A stretch of DNA of 64,000 bases, taken from contig NZ_JAFCJK010000004.1 of NCBI RefSeq assembly GCF_018131005.1, forward strand, positions 124,001-188,000. Direction: 5' to 3'. This document shows, piece by piece, positions 18,160-26,584 of this stretch. Every line of letters starts with the position of its first letter. Position 1 is the first letter of the stretch. This DNA is from Bradyrhizobium lablabi (GTDB lineage Bacteria; Pseudomonadota; Alphaproteobacteria; Rhizobiales; Xanthobacteraceae). Below the pieces are notes generated by a model, which saw nothing but the letters and a program-made list of their open reading frames with translations, did no database searches and was not told the origin of the DNA. The position numbers and the translations under genes were made by a program.

Positions 18160-18774
18160 CTACTCCGCCGCCTCGGCCGTTGGCGCTTCAAAGCCCCAGC
18201 AATCCCATCCCGGCCGCGCGCGACGCGCGAACAACTCGACCTTCGGAAGGTTCGGGAAATACTCTTCGGCCAGCCGGTAGTTCCATTCCGGTTTGGTCGA
18301 GTGCGCCGTGCGCCGCTCGACCATCACGCTTGGCCACTGCGTGCCCGGCGCCGGAGCCGGCACCTTGCCGCGCGTTCCGAGGAGAAGCAGCTCGTGCCGG
18401 TTACGAAACCAGTACCCGGTGCCTATAATTTCCTTGTCCCACACGACCTGGGATTTGTAGGTGAAGCCCCAGGCCTGCATCACCTCCCGCGCCTGCGGCA
18501 TCATCGGTGACGTGGCCCACAGGAACAGAACGGAGTCGTCCGCAGCGATCGAAGCGACGTCGAGCGCCTTGATCACCGCAAGCTCGCAGGTCGCGTAGTG
18601 ATTGTCGGCGGCGCGATCCATGCCGGTCTCGCGCGACCGTGGTTCGAAGCGCCAGCCAGGATCAGAGAGAATTGCGCCGTAACGCTTGTCCGGCAGCGCC
18701 AGGATCTTGCCGGCAAGTTCGCGCTCGCGTTCTGCGCGACGAGCCTGACGCTGGAGCGTCCAATCACTGGGCAT
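18160..18774 (-). CDS. MT-A70 family adenine-N6 DNA methyltransferase (variant DPGW motif)
   Basis: This is a 204-residue MT-A70 methyltransferase, likely transferring methyl from SAM to adenine N6 in DNA. Family features are YGAILSDPGWRFEPRSRETG, MDRAADNHYATC, ADDSVLFLWATSPMMPQARE and FRNRHELLLLGTRG, with a final GWDCWGFE. The catalytic motif, normally DPPW, reads DPGW at residues 38-41 (GAT CCT GGC TGG). Phages use such enzymes to modify their DNA against host restriction. The 3' neighbour starts 22 bp on, and the upstream gene overlaps its start by 11 bp. Confidence 0.9.
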   Translation of the reverse strand: MPSDWTLQRQARRAERERELAGKILALPDKRYGAILSDPGWRFEPRSRETGMDRAADNHYATCELAVIKALDVASIAADDSVLFLWATSPMMPQAREVMQAWGFTYKSQVVWDKEIIGTGYWFRNRHELLLLGTRGKVPAPAPGTQWPSVMVERRTAHSTKPEWNYRLAEEYFPNLPKVELFARRARPGWDCWGFEAPTAEAAE

Positions 18775-18967
18775 TTTGCGCTCCTTCCTTCATTTGCCGC
18801 CGCACGTCGGCGCGCACGAGGCGCAAGGCACCGCGGCTGCGCGGTGTGCCAGAGAAGGTCACGGACTTTCCGCTGGGAAGTCGCAGGCGATAATGATTTC
18901 CGCCCGTGACGTCGATGGTGGCGTTGGGAAATTGGCGTTTGAGTTCGCGTTCAAGCTTGCGGGTCAT
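18764..18967 (-). CDS. Small HicA-like phage protein
   Basis: The protein is 67 residues: MTRKLERELKRQFPNATIDV, then TGGNHYRLRLPSGKSVTFSG and a basic tail. The G-x-H-hydrophobic pattern recalls the HicA/dsRNA-binding-like fold, in which the His is catalytic in true toxins. No HicB antitoxin gene follows, so I do not call it a toxin. It overlaps its neighbours on both sides by 4-11 bp, as in a compact phage operon. Confidence 0.65.
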   Translation of the reverse strand: MTRKLERELKRQFPNATIDVTGGNHYRLRLPSGKSVTFSGTPRSRGALRLVRADVRRQMKEGAQNAQ

Positions 18968-19727
18968 GACGCGGACCTCTGCGCCTTGAGCCAGGCATTC
19001 AGTTCGCGGGCGATGGCTTTGACCCTGGCGGTCTTGTTGCTCAGGCCGTCAAATGTGCCGATGACGACGGCGGCAATGGACTTTTTGCTGTCGCTGCGAC
19101 TGAAAGTATTCCCATCGCCGCGCTGCTTGAGGCGAAGCAATTCCTCCTGCAGCTCGACATTGGCCGCCTTCAGCTTCGCCAGCGGCGACGGCTCATGATC
19201 CTCCGCAGGCGTCGCCTTTGCCTTCGCCTTGAAGCGGTTAAGCACCGCTTTGGGGTGGTTCGGGTGACGTTTGTCCGGACCGGTCAGCGTCGAGCGCCAC
19301 TCTGATATCGCGGGGTTGCTGATGACCTCGCGAAGGGCGCAGCGCTCCTGTTTCGAGAGCGGCTTGTCGTTTTTGCCAGCACTAGATTCATATCATCCCA
19401 ACGCCGGTTGAATTCCTTCACCACGCGTTTGTTGTCCGGATTCCACTTCAAGGCGCCGACTTCAACCAGCGCCTCCTCGGTGATGATCGCCAGCGCCACG
19501 CCGACCATCAGCCAGTCCTCCCACGTCACGTCGCCGTGAAGGCGGCCGAGGCTCGCGAGGCCGTTCGCCTTGATCCGCTGCACGCGCTCGGCATCGTCGG
19601 GGGCGATGACTTGCGCCGCAGGCGCCGGCGGGCTGGACGAATTTGCGAGAGGCAGGTCTCCTAATGGGACCTTGCCGGGAGGGAGTGAGGCGCTTGTTGG
19701 TTCAGATGAGAATGAATATAAAGACAT
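18964..19727 (-). pseudogene. Phage hypothetical protein split by one frameshift
   Basis: The first frame (ATG 19727) runs MSLYSFSSEPTSASLPPGKV and so on, through HGDVTWEDWLMVGVALAIIT to RRWDDMNLVLA. The adjacent frame continues KNDKPLSKQERCALREVISN, then AISEWRSTLTGPDKRHPNHP and KAVLNRFKAKAKATPA, ending at 18964. The switch lies in a CAAAAAC run near 19372. Adding one A joins them into about 254 residues. The separate ORF that could start at GTG 19245 is therefore probably the tail of this protein. The WEDWLMVG motif suggests a phage-encoded helical protein of unknown role. Confidence 0.65.
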
Positions 19728-19825
19728 TGATGAGCCTCTTTTCTGCTTGGCGGCGGAGAGTGAAGTTTCATCGGACGGACGGCGCGTGGCTCGCCCCGGG
19801 TTGCGCGCCGTCGTCTTTCGGTAGT

Positions 19826-20044
19826 TCAGGAGTTAGCCGCGCGCTCGCGACGCCATGCTGCAGCGGCCTCGCGCGAAATCAGGACGCGGGTGCCCACATT
19901 GAAAGTTGCCGGCATCTGGGCCCTGAACTTGTAAAAAAGTTGAGGACTGATGCGGTGACGCCGGCAAAACTCGGCGACGCTGAACGCGTCAACATCGTCG
20001 GCGGTTGCAACCAGCTTTTCGCCCGTCACTTCGGGCCGTGCCAT
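19826..20044 (-). CDS. Excisionase-like helix-turn-helix protein
   Basis: The protein has 72 residues. After a short leader it has a MerR/AlpA-like fold: DAFSVAEFCRRHRISPQLFY, then KFRAQMPATFNVGTRVLISR and EAAAAWRRERAA. This layout (SVAEFC helix, YKF turn, beta hairpin, EAAAAW helix) is that of excisionases and small phage DNA-binding proteins. The ATG at 20044 follows GGAGGATC. It sits beside the four-copy inverted repeat at 20116-20210, a plausible binding site, and near the integrase gene. Confidence 0.75.
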   Translation of the reverse strand: MARPEVTGEKLVATADDVDAFSVAEFCRRHRISPQLFYKFRAQMPATFNVGTRVLISREAAAAWRRERAANS

Positions 20045-20115
20045 GCTTGATCCTCCGCATCTATCTCGATGCGCAGGATGATCAGGCCGAGTACCGTTTG
20101 AAGGAAATGGTTTCC

Positions 20116-20210
20116 CTTCGAAAATAAGCCTTTCTGTTCGGAAATAAGCGAGGCACCTAATTTCCGATTGCCAGTTTCTTATTTTCGAACAGAAAGGCTT
20201 ATTTTCGAAG
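20116..20210. repeat. 33-bp inverted repeat made of four TTCGAAAATAAG boxes
   Basis: The left arm 20116-20148 and right arm 20178-20210 are reverse complements except for one base. A 29-bp spacer separates them. Each arm holds two copies of TTCGAAAATAAG or its complement: 20117-20128, 20137-20148 (one change), 20178-20189 and 20198-20209. Copies within an arm start exactly 20 bp apart, about two helical turns. It lies in the gap between the excisionase-like gene and the next phage gene. An operator or a Xis/recombination site is likely. Confidence 0.85.
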
Positions 20211-20234
20211 AGAAAATTCTTGACACGCGGGAAG

Positions 20235-20790
20235 CTAACTCTCCGTAGGCGAGTCGTTTAAGAACAACCGAGCCGGTTTAATGATATGGGCGTACAACGT
20301 GGTGTCGCCGGCATCGATGCCTGCGTCACGCAGCATTCTGCGCGCGCCTCTTTGTCTGACATTCCAGATAGGCGACCCGAGCCGCGCAGGAGATCGATGC
20401 CACGGTCGATCTGCTTTCGCGTGAGAACGCGATGACGACCGGCGCCGGGTCTGCGCTTGCGTTTGTCAGGCGAAGCGGGCGAGGTGTTCCCAATACGCGT
20501 CTGGCGACGTCGCTCTCTTGCTGCAGCCGGCTCGCCCTCTCCTCGCGAGCGATGGCGGCGATCGCCTTTTGCATCGGCGACAGCGGTTTGCGGTCCATGT
20601 CGACGACCACTTGCTCCGCAAGCGATAACGGTCTGCGGCTGATTGCGCGGAGAAGCGTCCGCTTTTTGAGTGCTGCCGGTGATGACAGTTCGCGTTCCAC
20701 CTCGGCGATCGCTTGCTGCAACAGCGACGACGGCTCGCGATCGTGGCCGAAATTCAGCTTGCGCCAGATTTCCAACAGAGGGCGCGGCAT
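20235..20790 (-). pseudogene. Phage hypothetical protein with two frameshifts
   Basis: Frame one (ATG 20790) reads MPRPLLEIWRKLNFGHDREP through LQQAIAEVERELSS and PLSPMQKAIAAIAREERASR. Frame two supplies KRKRRPGAGRHRVLTRKQID then RGIDLLRGSGRLSGMSDKEA. Frame three ends RMLRDAGIDAGDTTLYAHII and then KPARLFLNDSPTES at the TAG at 20235-20237. Joined, it is about 185 residues with a basic, possibly DNA-binding, C-terminal half. The shifts lie near 20470 and 20320. It starts 4 bp past the integrase stop, in an operon-like layout. Family unknown to me. Confidence 0.55.
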
Positions 20791-20793
20791 GGA

Positions 20794-22044
20794 TCACCGC
20801 GGCAGCGTAACGACGTTCTCGCCGCTCGGCGGCTCGGGCTGTAGCAGCGCCACGCGGGCGTGTTCGTCGCCGTGCTCGGTGATGTGCTTCGAGTAGTGTT
20901 TTTCGATCATCGCGACGCTGGTGTTGTGCAGGCTCGCGACCAATCGAACCGGGATATTCGCGAGCAGCATGCGGACGATGCTGCTGTGCCGCAGCGCGTA
21001 CATCGTCACATCGGCAGGATCGAGTCCGATGGTCGTGACGACCTTGTCCACCTGGCGGTGATAGTTCTGCCCTGGATTTCTATCCCAAGGGCGGCCGTCG
21101 CCTTGCAGCAACAGGGGCGCATCGTCAGCGCGACCCTTAGCCGCTTCTTTCAGCTTCGCTGCCAACTGCGTGCTGATTGGAATGGAAAAGCGCTCGGTCT
21201 TTTTCACGCTACGGTTTCTGCCACCGCCCTTGGCGCTCTTCGGCATCATCAGTTTCGGCCGCACCGGATGATCGTGCAAGTCCTCGACGCGCAGCCGGAC
21301 GGCCTGACTCGGACGTGCGCCGGTGATCGCCAGCGTATCGGTCATCAGCCCAAACTGAAGATCCAGCCCGTAGGCGGTGGCGACGAATTCGCGCACCTTG
21401 TCGTCAGGGATGATGACGTTGCGCGCCTCCTGCGCGTCCGGCAGAGCGGCCAGCCCGATCTCCCACGCCTGCCGATTCTTGATGCGCTCGTCGTGCTGTC
21501 GCGCCAATTCCAACGCGGCAAACAGGCATCGACAGACTCGATTAATTGTCGCAGGCTTGATCTTGCCCAGCAGGCTATCGCGCCATTTCTTCAGCTCGGT
21601 TGCGGTGAGTAACGCCACCGGCTTGGCGAGCAGCACCTTGGTCAGATGCACGCGAGGTGGTTCAGCGTTGTAGGGATTGGCATTGCGTGCTTCGAGATCG
21701 CGCCGGTAGTCCTTCAGCGCGCCATCGACCGTGACCGGCGCGGTGTCGGCGCTGCCATCCTCACCACGTGCCAATCGCTTTGCGGCGTCCTGCGCCGCGT
21801 AGAACGTCAGTATATTCTTGCCGTCGGCGTCCTCGAAGTCGTCAGCGAGCGCAAAGCCCTTGGTCCAATACGCGCCGTGGCCGTCGCTGCTCTTGAGCAC
21901 CCAGCTGCCGTTCGTCTTGTTGCGGCGGTACATCAGCGAGATGCCGCGCGCGAGCGATGGGCCGCTGTAGGGCCTGCGGCGGATTTTCAATCGCAGCCGC
22001 GCGCTGCGGCTTTCCAGTGCGCTGAAGCTGACTTTGCGTGCCAT
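20794..22044 (-). CDS. Tyrosine recombinase (phage-type integrase)
   Basis: This is a 416-residue site-specific recombinase. Residues 1-100 form an N-terminal arm-binding region, 105-200 a SAM-like core-binding domain, and 210-390 the catalytic domain. Catalytic residues visible are Arg244 (TGARPSQAVRL), Arg352-His353 (YALRHSSIVRMLL, with Tyr replacing the first His of HxLRH), His373 (SLHNTSV) and the nucleophile Tyr384 (EKHYSKH). It heads the minus-strand island and should mediate integration and excision. I could not identify matching att repeats by eye. Confidence 0.92.
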   Translation of the reverse strand: MARKVSFSALESRSARLRLKIRRRPYSGPSLARGISLMYRRNKTNGSWVLKSSDGHGAYWTKGFALADDFEDADGKNILTFYAAQDAAKRLARGEDGSADTAPVTVDGALKDYRRDLEARNANPYNAEPPRVHLTKVLLAKPVALLTATELKKWRDSLLGKIKPATINRVCRCLFAALELARQHDERIKNRQAWEIGLAALPDAQEARNVIIPDDKVREFVATAYGLDLQFGLMTDTLAITGARPSQAVRLRVEDLHDHPVRPKLMMPKSAKGGGRNRSVKKTERFSIPISTQLAAKLKEAAKGRADDAPLLLQGDGRPWDRNPGQNYHRQVDKVVTTIGLDPADVTMYALRHSSIVRMLLANIPVRLVASLHNTSVAMIEKHYSKHITEHGDEHARVALLQPEPPSGENVVTLPR

Positions 22045-22196
22045 GATGCCTGCCCCGTTCTCGCGAAGTGTCGCGATGGTGTCTGCGAACGCTTGTGGAA
22101 GCGCATGGCATCATATGGGAGTAAGTTTCGTTTGATCAATGACTTAGGCATTCCACGCGAGTCTCTACGAACCCATACGGATATTTATTTTCCCTC

Positions 22197-22300
22197 GCGC
22201 AGGGAAGGCCGGGTTGTTTCCGGTTTCACCTGTGGTCCTACCCCGTGCTTCTTGTTGCACGGGACCCATGGGTGCGATCGGCGCCCGGTCTTCCCTGCGC
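22197..22300. repeat. Long structured intergenic hairpin element
   Basis: An outer stem pairs GCGCAGGGAAG (22197-22207) with CTTCCCTGCGC (22290-22300) and continues CCGGG with CCCGG (22284-22288). An inner stem pairs CCCGTGC (22242-22248) with GCACGGG (22257-22263). The whole could fold as a 104-nt RNA or be a dispersed palindromic repeat. From memory, near-copies are common between genes in Bradyrhizobium. It lies between the integrase and the acyl-CoA dehydrogenase. Confidence 0.6.
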
Positions 22301-22380
22301 CCTCCGATCGATGAGAGGGCGGACGTTCAAGCAAGACTCGGACAATTCATGTCGCGAGAACGCGAACTCATATCCTCTCA

Positions 22381-22610
22381 ACTGTCATGCCCCGCAGAAG
22401 CGGGGCATCCAGTACACCGCGGCCCTTCGGCTCACGCTGCCGCACGCCTGTTTGGCAAGGTTGATCGTGTGCGGCGCACTCAATTTGTCACCGTCATGCT
22501 GAGGAGGCCGCGTGAGCGGCCATCTCGAAGCACGACGGTCACCGGCCGGGTCGCGCATCCTTCGAGACGCGCGTTCCGCGCTCCTCAAGGATGACGGGTC
22601 CCACTCTCAC
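22381..22610. repeat. Cluster of palindromic dispersed-repeat sequences
   Basis: ATGCCCCGC (22386-22394) pairs with GCGGGGCAT (22399-22407). Further on, GTCATGCTGAGGAGG near 22494 is mirrored by CTCCTCAAGGATGACG near 22580-22595, with ACGCGCGTTCCGCGC inside. This layout (GTCAT...CCTTGAGG...ATGAC) is typical of the short intergenic palindromes of Bradyrhizobium and Rhodopseudomonas. No coding function is seen. Confidence 0.5.
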
Positions 22611-22619
22611 CGCGCAGAT

Positions 22620-24398
22620 CTACCCAAGCAGCACCGCATCCGCGCCGTTCACCGCCTCGGCGCTGTCGGTGACCGTCTTCTCCAGCGAGGTTGCCTGCAC
22701 CGCGATGTTCTCGGCAAAGAAGCGAGCGAGGGCGAGATAGCGCTGAGGCTCGGTCTCGCCATTGGCCTTGGCGGCGAGCGCTTCGCCCGCCAGCAAGCAG
22801 CCGCCGAGCGTCACGCCGAACAGGCGCAGGTAAGGCGTGGCGCCGGCGAGCGCGTCGTTCGGCGCGGCGGCGAGGCGTTCGAGCAGCCATTTGCTGGTGC
22901 GCTCGAGCGCGCCGAGCGCATCGCGCAATTTTGCGCCTGTCGTGCCGAAGGCCGGATCGTTGGAGGCCTCGACCTGCTTGACGGTCGCGGACAGCTCGTC
23001 GAGCAGCGTCCACACCGAGGCTCCTCCATTGGCGCCAAGCTTGCGCGTGACGAGGTCGATCGACTGGATGCCGTTGGTGCCTTCATAGATCGCGGTGATG
23101 CGTGCGTCGCGATAATGCTGTGCGGCGCCGGTTTCCTCGATGAAGCCCATGCCGCCGTGGACCTGGACGCCGAGATAGGCGACCTCGTTGCCGATATCGG
23201 TGGAGAACGCTTTTGCGATCGGCGTCAGCAGCGCGCCGCGCGCGGCCGCATCGGCCCGCACCTTCGCGTCCTTGGCGCGCACCGAGACGTCGAGCGCCAC
23301 CGCGGTGGCATAGCAGATCGAGCGCGCGGCCGCCGTCATGCCGCGCATCTGCATCAGCATCCGCTTGACGTCGGGATGCACGATGATCGGGTCCATCCCG
23401 TCGCCCTTTTTGCCGACGGCCTTGCCCTGGCGGCGCTCCTGCGCGTACGCGAGCGCCTGCTGATAGGCGCGGTCTGCGACGCCGACGCCCTCGAGGCCGA
23501 CGCCGAGGCGGGCCTGGTTCATCATCGTGAACATGCAGCGCATGCCCTGGTTTTCCTCGCCGATCAGATAGCCGATCGCGCCGCCCTGATCCCCCATGGT
23601 CATGGTGCAGGTCGGCGAGGCATGCATGCCGAGCTTGTGCTCGACGCCGCTCGCATAGATGTCGTTGCGTGCGCCGAGCGAGCGGTCGGCATTGACCAGG
23701 AACTTTGGAATCAGGAACAGCGAAATCCCCTTGGTGCCGGCGGGCGCATAGGGCAGCCGTGCGAGCACGAAATGCACGATGTTGTCGGTCATGTCGTGCT
23801 CGCCATAGGTGATGAAGATCTTGGTGCCCTTGATGCGGTAGGTGCCGTCGGACTGCTTCTCGGCGCGGGTGCGCAGCGCGCCGACGTCGGAGCCGGCGTT
23901 GGGCTCGGTGAGTTGCATCGTGCCGGTCCATTCGCCGGTGACGAGCTTCTCCAGGTAGATTTTCTTCAACTCCTCGCTGCCATGGGCATCGAGCGCCTCG
24001 ATCGCCGACAAGGTGAGCAGCGGGCAGAGCCCGAAGGCGACGTTCGAAGCGCTCCAGATCTCGGTGCATGCGGCGTTGATCGCGAGCGGCAGGCCCTGGC
24101 CGCCGAAGGCTTCCGGCCCCGACACCGCGTTCCACCCCGCTGCAGTCCAGCGCTGATAGGCGTCGGGCCAGCCGGGGGCTGTCGTCACCTTGCCGGCATC
24201 GAGCTTGATGCCGTGCTCGTCGCCGACCCGATTGAGCGGCGCCAGCACGTCGCTCGCGAACTTGCCGGCCTCCTCCAGCACGGCGGCGGTGACGTCGCCG
24301 TCGAAATCACCGTAGTGACCGGCCTTCACGGCGGCGGCGAGGCCCGCGCCGTGGTTAAGGGACAAGAGGATATCGGTGATCGGCGCGCGGTAGGTCAT
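22620..24398 (-). CDS. Acyl-CoA dehydrogenase (long form with C-terminal extension)
   Basis: This is a 592-residue FAD enzyme that introduces the trans-2 double bond in an acyl-CoA, the first step of beta-oxidation, passing electrons to ETF. Domain order: N-terminal helices with GNAVSGPEAFGGQGLPL-type sequence (WNAVSGPEAFGGQG), the FAD/substrate segment MQLTEPNAGSDVGALRTRAE, IKGTKIFITYGEHDM, and the C-terminal domain with QVHGGMGFIEETGAAQHYRD and ITAIYEGTNGIQ, whose Glu is the catalytic base position. The extra C-terminal helical part is typical of the DmdC/FadE-like long class. ATG 24398 is preferred over an upstream frame-open start at 24458. The long open frame on the opposite strand is a shadow. 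Confidence 0.95.
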   Translation of the reverse strand: MTYRAPITDILLSLNHGAGLAAAVKAGHYGDFDGDVTAAVLEEAGKFASDVLAPLNRVGDEHGIKLDAGKVTTAPGWPDAYQRWTAAGWNAVSGPEAFGGQGLPLAINAACTEIWSASNVAFGLCPLLTLSAIEALDAHGSEELKKIYLEKLVTGEWTGTMQLTEPNAGSDVGALRTRAEKQSDGTYRIKGTKIFITYGEHDMTDNIVHFVLARLPYAPAGTKGISLFLIPKFLVNADRSLGARNDIYASGVEHKLGMHASPTCTMTMGDQGGAIGYLIGEENQGMRCMFTMMNQARLGVGLEGVGVADRAYQQALAYAQERRQGKAVGKKGDGMDPIIVHPDVKRMLMQMRGMTAAARSICYATAVALDVSVRAKDAKVRADAAARGALLTPIAKAFSTDIGNEVAYLGVQVHGGMGFIEETGAAQHYRDARITAIYEGTNGIQSIDLVTRKLGANGGASVWTLLDELSATVKQVEASNDPAFGTTGAKLRDALGALERTSKWLLERLAAAPNDALAGATPYLRLFGVTLGGCLLAGEALAAKANGETEPQRYLALARFFAENIAVQATSLEKTVTDSAEAVNGADAVLLG

Positions 24399-24618
24399 GG
24401 CGTTACTCCCGACGAGGCGTTTGGTGCTGGTCTTCCCACGAAACCGGTCGCCTCTCAACTCTTGGAAGGGACATCCCGCAGTCCGTTTCGGTCACCATGG
24501 GCGCCTGCGATCATGACGGTAGCGCAATGGTCGGGCTGCTTTCCCGGAATTTCGATTGCGGCCCTGTTGAAATCGTGGGGCTCACTCTATAGACCGGCGT
24601 TGCCCTCGATCGGCGCGT

Positions 24619-24693
24619 TGGGGCGTAGCCAAGCGGTAAGGCAGCGGATTTTGATTCCGCCATTCGGAGGTTCGATCCCTCCCGCCCCAGCCA
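24619..24693 (+). tRNA. tRNA-Gln (anticodon TTG)
   Basis: A full cloverleaf is visible. The acceptor stem pairs TGGGGCG (24619-24625) with CGCCCCA (24683-24689). The anticodon stem GCGGA/TCCGC has loop TTTTGAT with anticodon TTG. The T arm is GGAGG-TTCGATC-CCTCC. The discriminator is G24690 and CCA is encoded at 24691-24693. The 5' end U pairs with A as in Gln tRNAs. Confidence 0.95.
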
Positions 24694-25365
24694 ACCATTC
24701 GTCTCTCCGGAGAATATCCTTCTCTCTCGCCGAAAAGCCGGCCAATTGCGGGCTTTTCTTATCTTTAAGAGCGCCCGGAGGCGCCTGTCGGCGGGCTTCC
24801 GGGGAGGGGGTGGCCAAATGTCTCCGTCCAAACCAGCAAAAGTTCCCATTTTCGGGAGACACTCGTCGGAGACTGTAGAATAAATCCACTGCGTGCCGAG
24901 GACGGCAGTCGATTTTGCGTACAGATAAGCTCCCGGCCGCAGCGATACGCCGTCGCAACGGACTTCACACTGGGCAGCATCGAACTGGGAAGTTCTTTGC
25001 TACCTGCACCGCGCGAAATGCACCGCGCTGGACCTTGCGCCTCGCATTGGCGCGGCGCCGACGCCCGATCCTACATATTTCCCGATGAGACCGCCGGCGG
25101 TCCGCAAATCCCGGAGCCCTTCCAGGGTCCGCTCTCCGGCCCGAGCGACATAGCCGTCCCGCCGGATCAACCCAAAGAAGGCTCGTTTAAGCGCTTTGGA
25201 TGGGCGATAGTCGCGAAGACCAAGAGCCATCTAAAGGTTAATTGTTGGCGAGCAGAGCAGCGCCACGGGTCGGCAGTTGGTCCAGAAGCTGACTCTGCTG
25301 GTCACATCGCCTCGTCGAGGGCCTTTCGATGTTGCCCAATGTGCGCGCGGGCTCGTGTGTTGTCA
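24694..25365. other. Intergenic region, no supported gene
   Basis: Nothing convincing is coded here. Open frames of 70-200 codons exist on both strands but lack ribosome sites or family features. The stretch 25250-25360 resembles the DNA just past the second araC gene (around 39860-39910), so the araC duplication extends beyond the stop codon. Confidence 0.5.
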
Positions 25366-26307
25366 TTACCGGGGACGCGTTGCTCCGATGGAGCCCGGCG
25401 CGGTGCCGAAACGCTGGCGGAATCCGCGCGCAAAATACGTGTAATCGCGAAAGCCGCTGGCGTAGGCGATATCGCTGAGAGGCTGACCTGTCTTCATCGA
25501 CGCGCGACACTCGATCAGATGCGCCGCATGATCCAGACGAAGCGAAGATATGTAGTGAGTGTATGTCGACCCTCGGGCCGTGAACAGCTTCTGCAAATAG
25601 CGTAGGGAGATTCCCATCTCGGTAGCCACCTCACGCGGAGAGATGTCCGGATCGGCATAACGGTCCTTGATGATGCCGCAGATTCGCGCGAACAGTTTGT
25701 CGGTGTGGCGAGAGCAAAGCGGGGCGGGCGGCGCAAACAGTGCGCCGAGGAGATCATAGACCACCAGACGCATATAGTCGTCAGCCGACGCGACCGCCGG
25801 CTCTGCATTGCCGACGGGGTCAAGAGCGAGTTGCCTGAGTATACGTGCTGCCTGCCCCTGCCCGCGACCGCACGTGCCACCGTGCGGCTCGAAGCCGAGA
25901 TGCGACACCAGGTTCTGGCGCGGCAACTGCAAGCCAAGCCATTGCGCCTGCTGGACCCCAACGAGTGTCACGGGTCTCGTGGAATCGAGCAGGACGAGTT
26001 CGCCAGCAGCAGCATTTACAACTCGGTCGTTCTGAATGATTGTCGATCCGCCCGTCAGCTGAGCTACGACGAAGTAATACTCCATGTCATCACGGCGAAT
26101 GTCCAGCTTCGTCCGGTCAACGCGGACAGTGTCGCAGGCGAGATCCACCGCAGCCAACCCGAAGACGCGCCGCGGGCGCACCCTGCCTGCGAAGATGTTG
26201 GTTCCGCGAGCAGGACTAAAACATCCAAAATTCTCGCGCAGTGCAGCTATGAAACCATCATAGCACAATTCTGGAGCGCTGAGAAAATCATTGTTCGGCT
26301 GCACCAT
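25366..26307 (-). CDS. AraC-family transcriptional regulator, paralogue 1
   Basis: This 313-residue regulator has an AraC-binding-like sensor domain in the N-terminal two thirds (QPNNDFLSAPELCYDGFIAA, RRDDMEYYFVVAQLTGGSTI, GELVLLDSTRPVTLVGVQQA, QWLGLQLPRQNLVSHLGFEP). The C-terminal double helix-turn-helix domain reads DISPREVATEMGISLRYLQK, LSDIAYASGFRDYTYFARGF and RQRFGTAPG. ATG 26307 follows GGGGAG. It is very similar over its length to the AraC protein at 38897-39967, which lies on the other strand. Its upstream DNA carries a copy of the promoter module also found before five other genes. The inducer is unknown. Confidence 0.93.
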   Translation of the reverse strand: MVQPNNDFLSAPELCYDGFIAALRENFGCFSPARGTNIFAGRVRPRRVFGLAAVDLACDTVRVDRTKLDIRRDDMEYYFVVAQLTGGSTIIQNDRVVNAAAGELVLLDSTRPVTLVGVQQAQWLGLQLPRQNLVSHLGFEPHGGTCGRGQGQAARILRQLALDPVGNAEPAVASADDYMRLVVYDLLGALFAPPAPLCSRHTDKLFARICGIIKDRYADPDISPREVATEMGISLRYLQKLFTARGSTYTHYISSLRLDHAAHLIECRASMKTGQPLSDIAYASGFRDYTYFARGFRQRFGTAPGSIGATRPR

Positions 26308-26478
26308 CGACTCCCCAGGCAAATGATTTTCAAACCTAACATTAGGTTTTACTACTGCCCGCGCCGAAGCCACGGGCAAACGCTCTTCAGCTTGGCATGG
26401 TCCCCAGACAGGTGCCGCGCAACTCCGCGTCACGCTCGATCACACCTCCGAGATCGTATCAATGCTGCTGCGCGGCTT

Positions 26479-26567
26479 GCGCGCCAGTAAGGACGATTGG
26501 GCGCGATCGCCTCACGACGTCTAGGGTTCAACCGTCTAGGTTCCGATCTTGGCAGTCACGCGTTGCA
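26479..26567 (-). promoter_or_regulatory. Repeated promoter module, copy A
   Basis: On the minus strand this reads CAACGCGTGACTGCC, AGATCGGAACCTAG and then GTCGTGAGGCGATCGCGCCC AATCG, followed by TTACTGGCGCGC. The same order is found in copies B-F. It lies between araC paralogue 1 and the ATG at 26585, whose GGAG site is a similar distance away as in copy B. Homology to copy F continues towards the araC gene. Confidence 0.8.
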
Positions 26568-26584
26568 GAGATCGGAGTCAAAGT

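Noticed and set aside
18764..18967. HicA toxin of a toxin-antitoxin pair
   Set aside because: The fold is suggestive, but no HicB-like antitoxin is adjacent and the gene is embedded in a phage operon.
20116..20210. Possible CRISPR array
   Set aside because: The repeats are inverted, short and only four, with no spacers of uniform length and no cas genes.
22512..24878. 788-codon open frame on the plus strand
   Set aside because: It is antisense to the well-supported acyl-CoA dehydrogenase, has low-complexity Arg/Ala/Gly composition, and no family features.
25000..25230. 76-codon frame on the minus strand (MALGLRDYRPSKALKRAFFG...)
   Set aside because: Its composition is protein-like, but there is no ribosome site and no family I recognise, so support is too weak.
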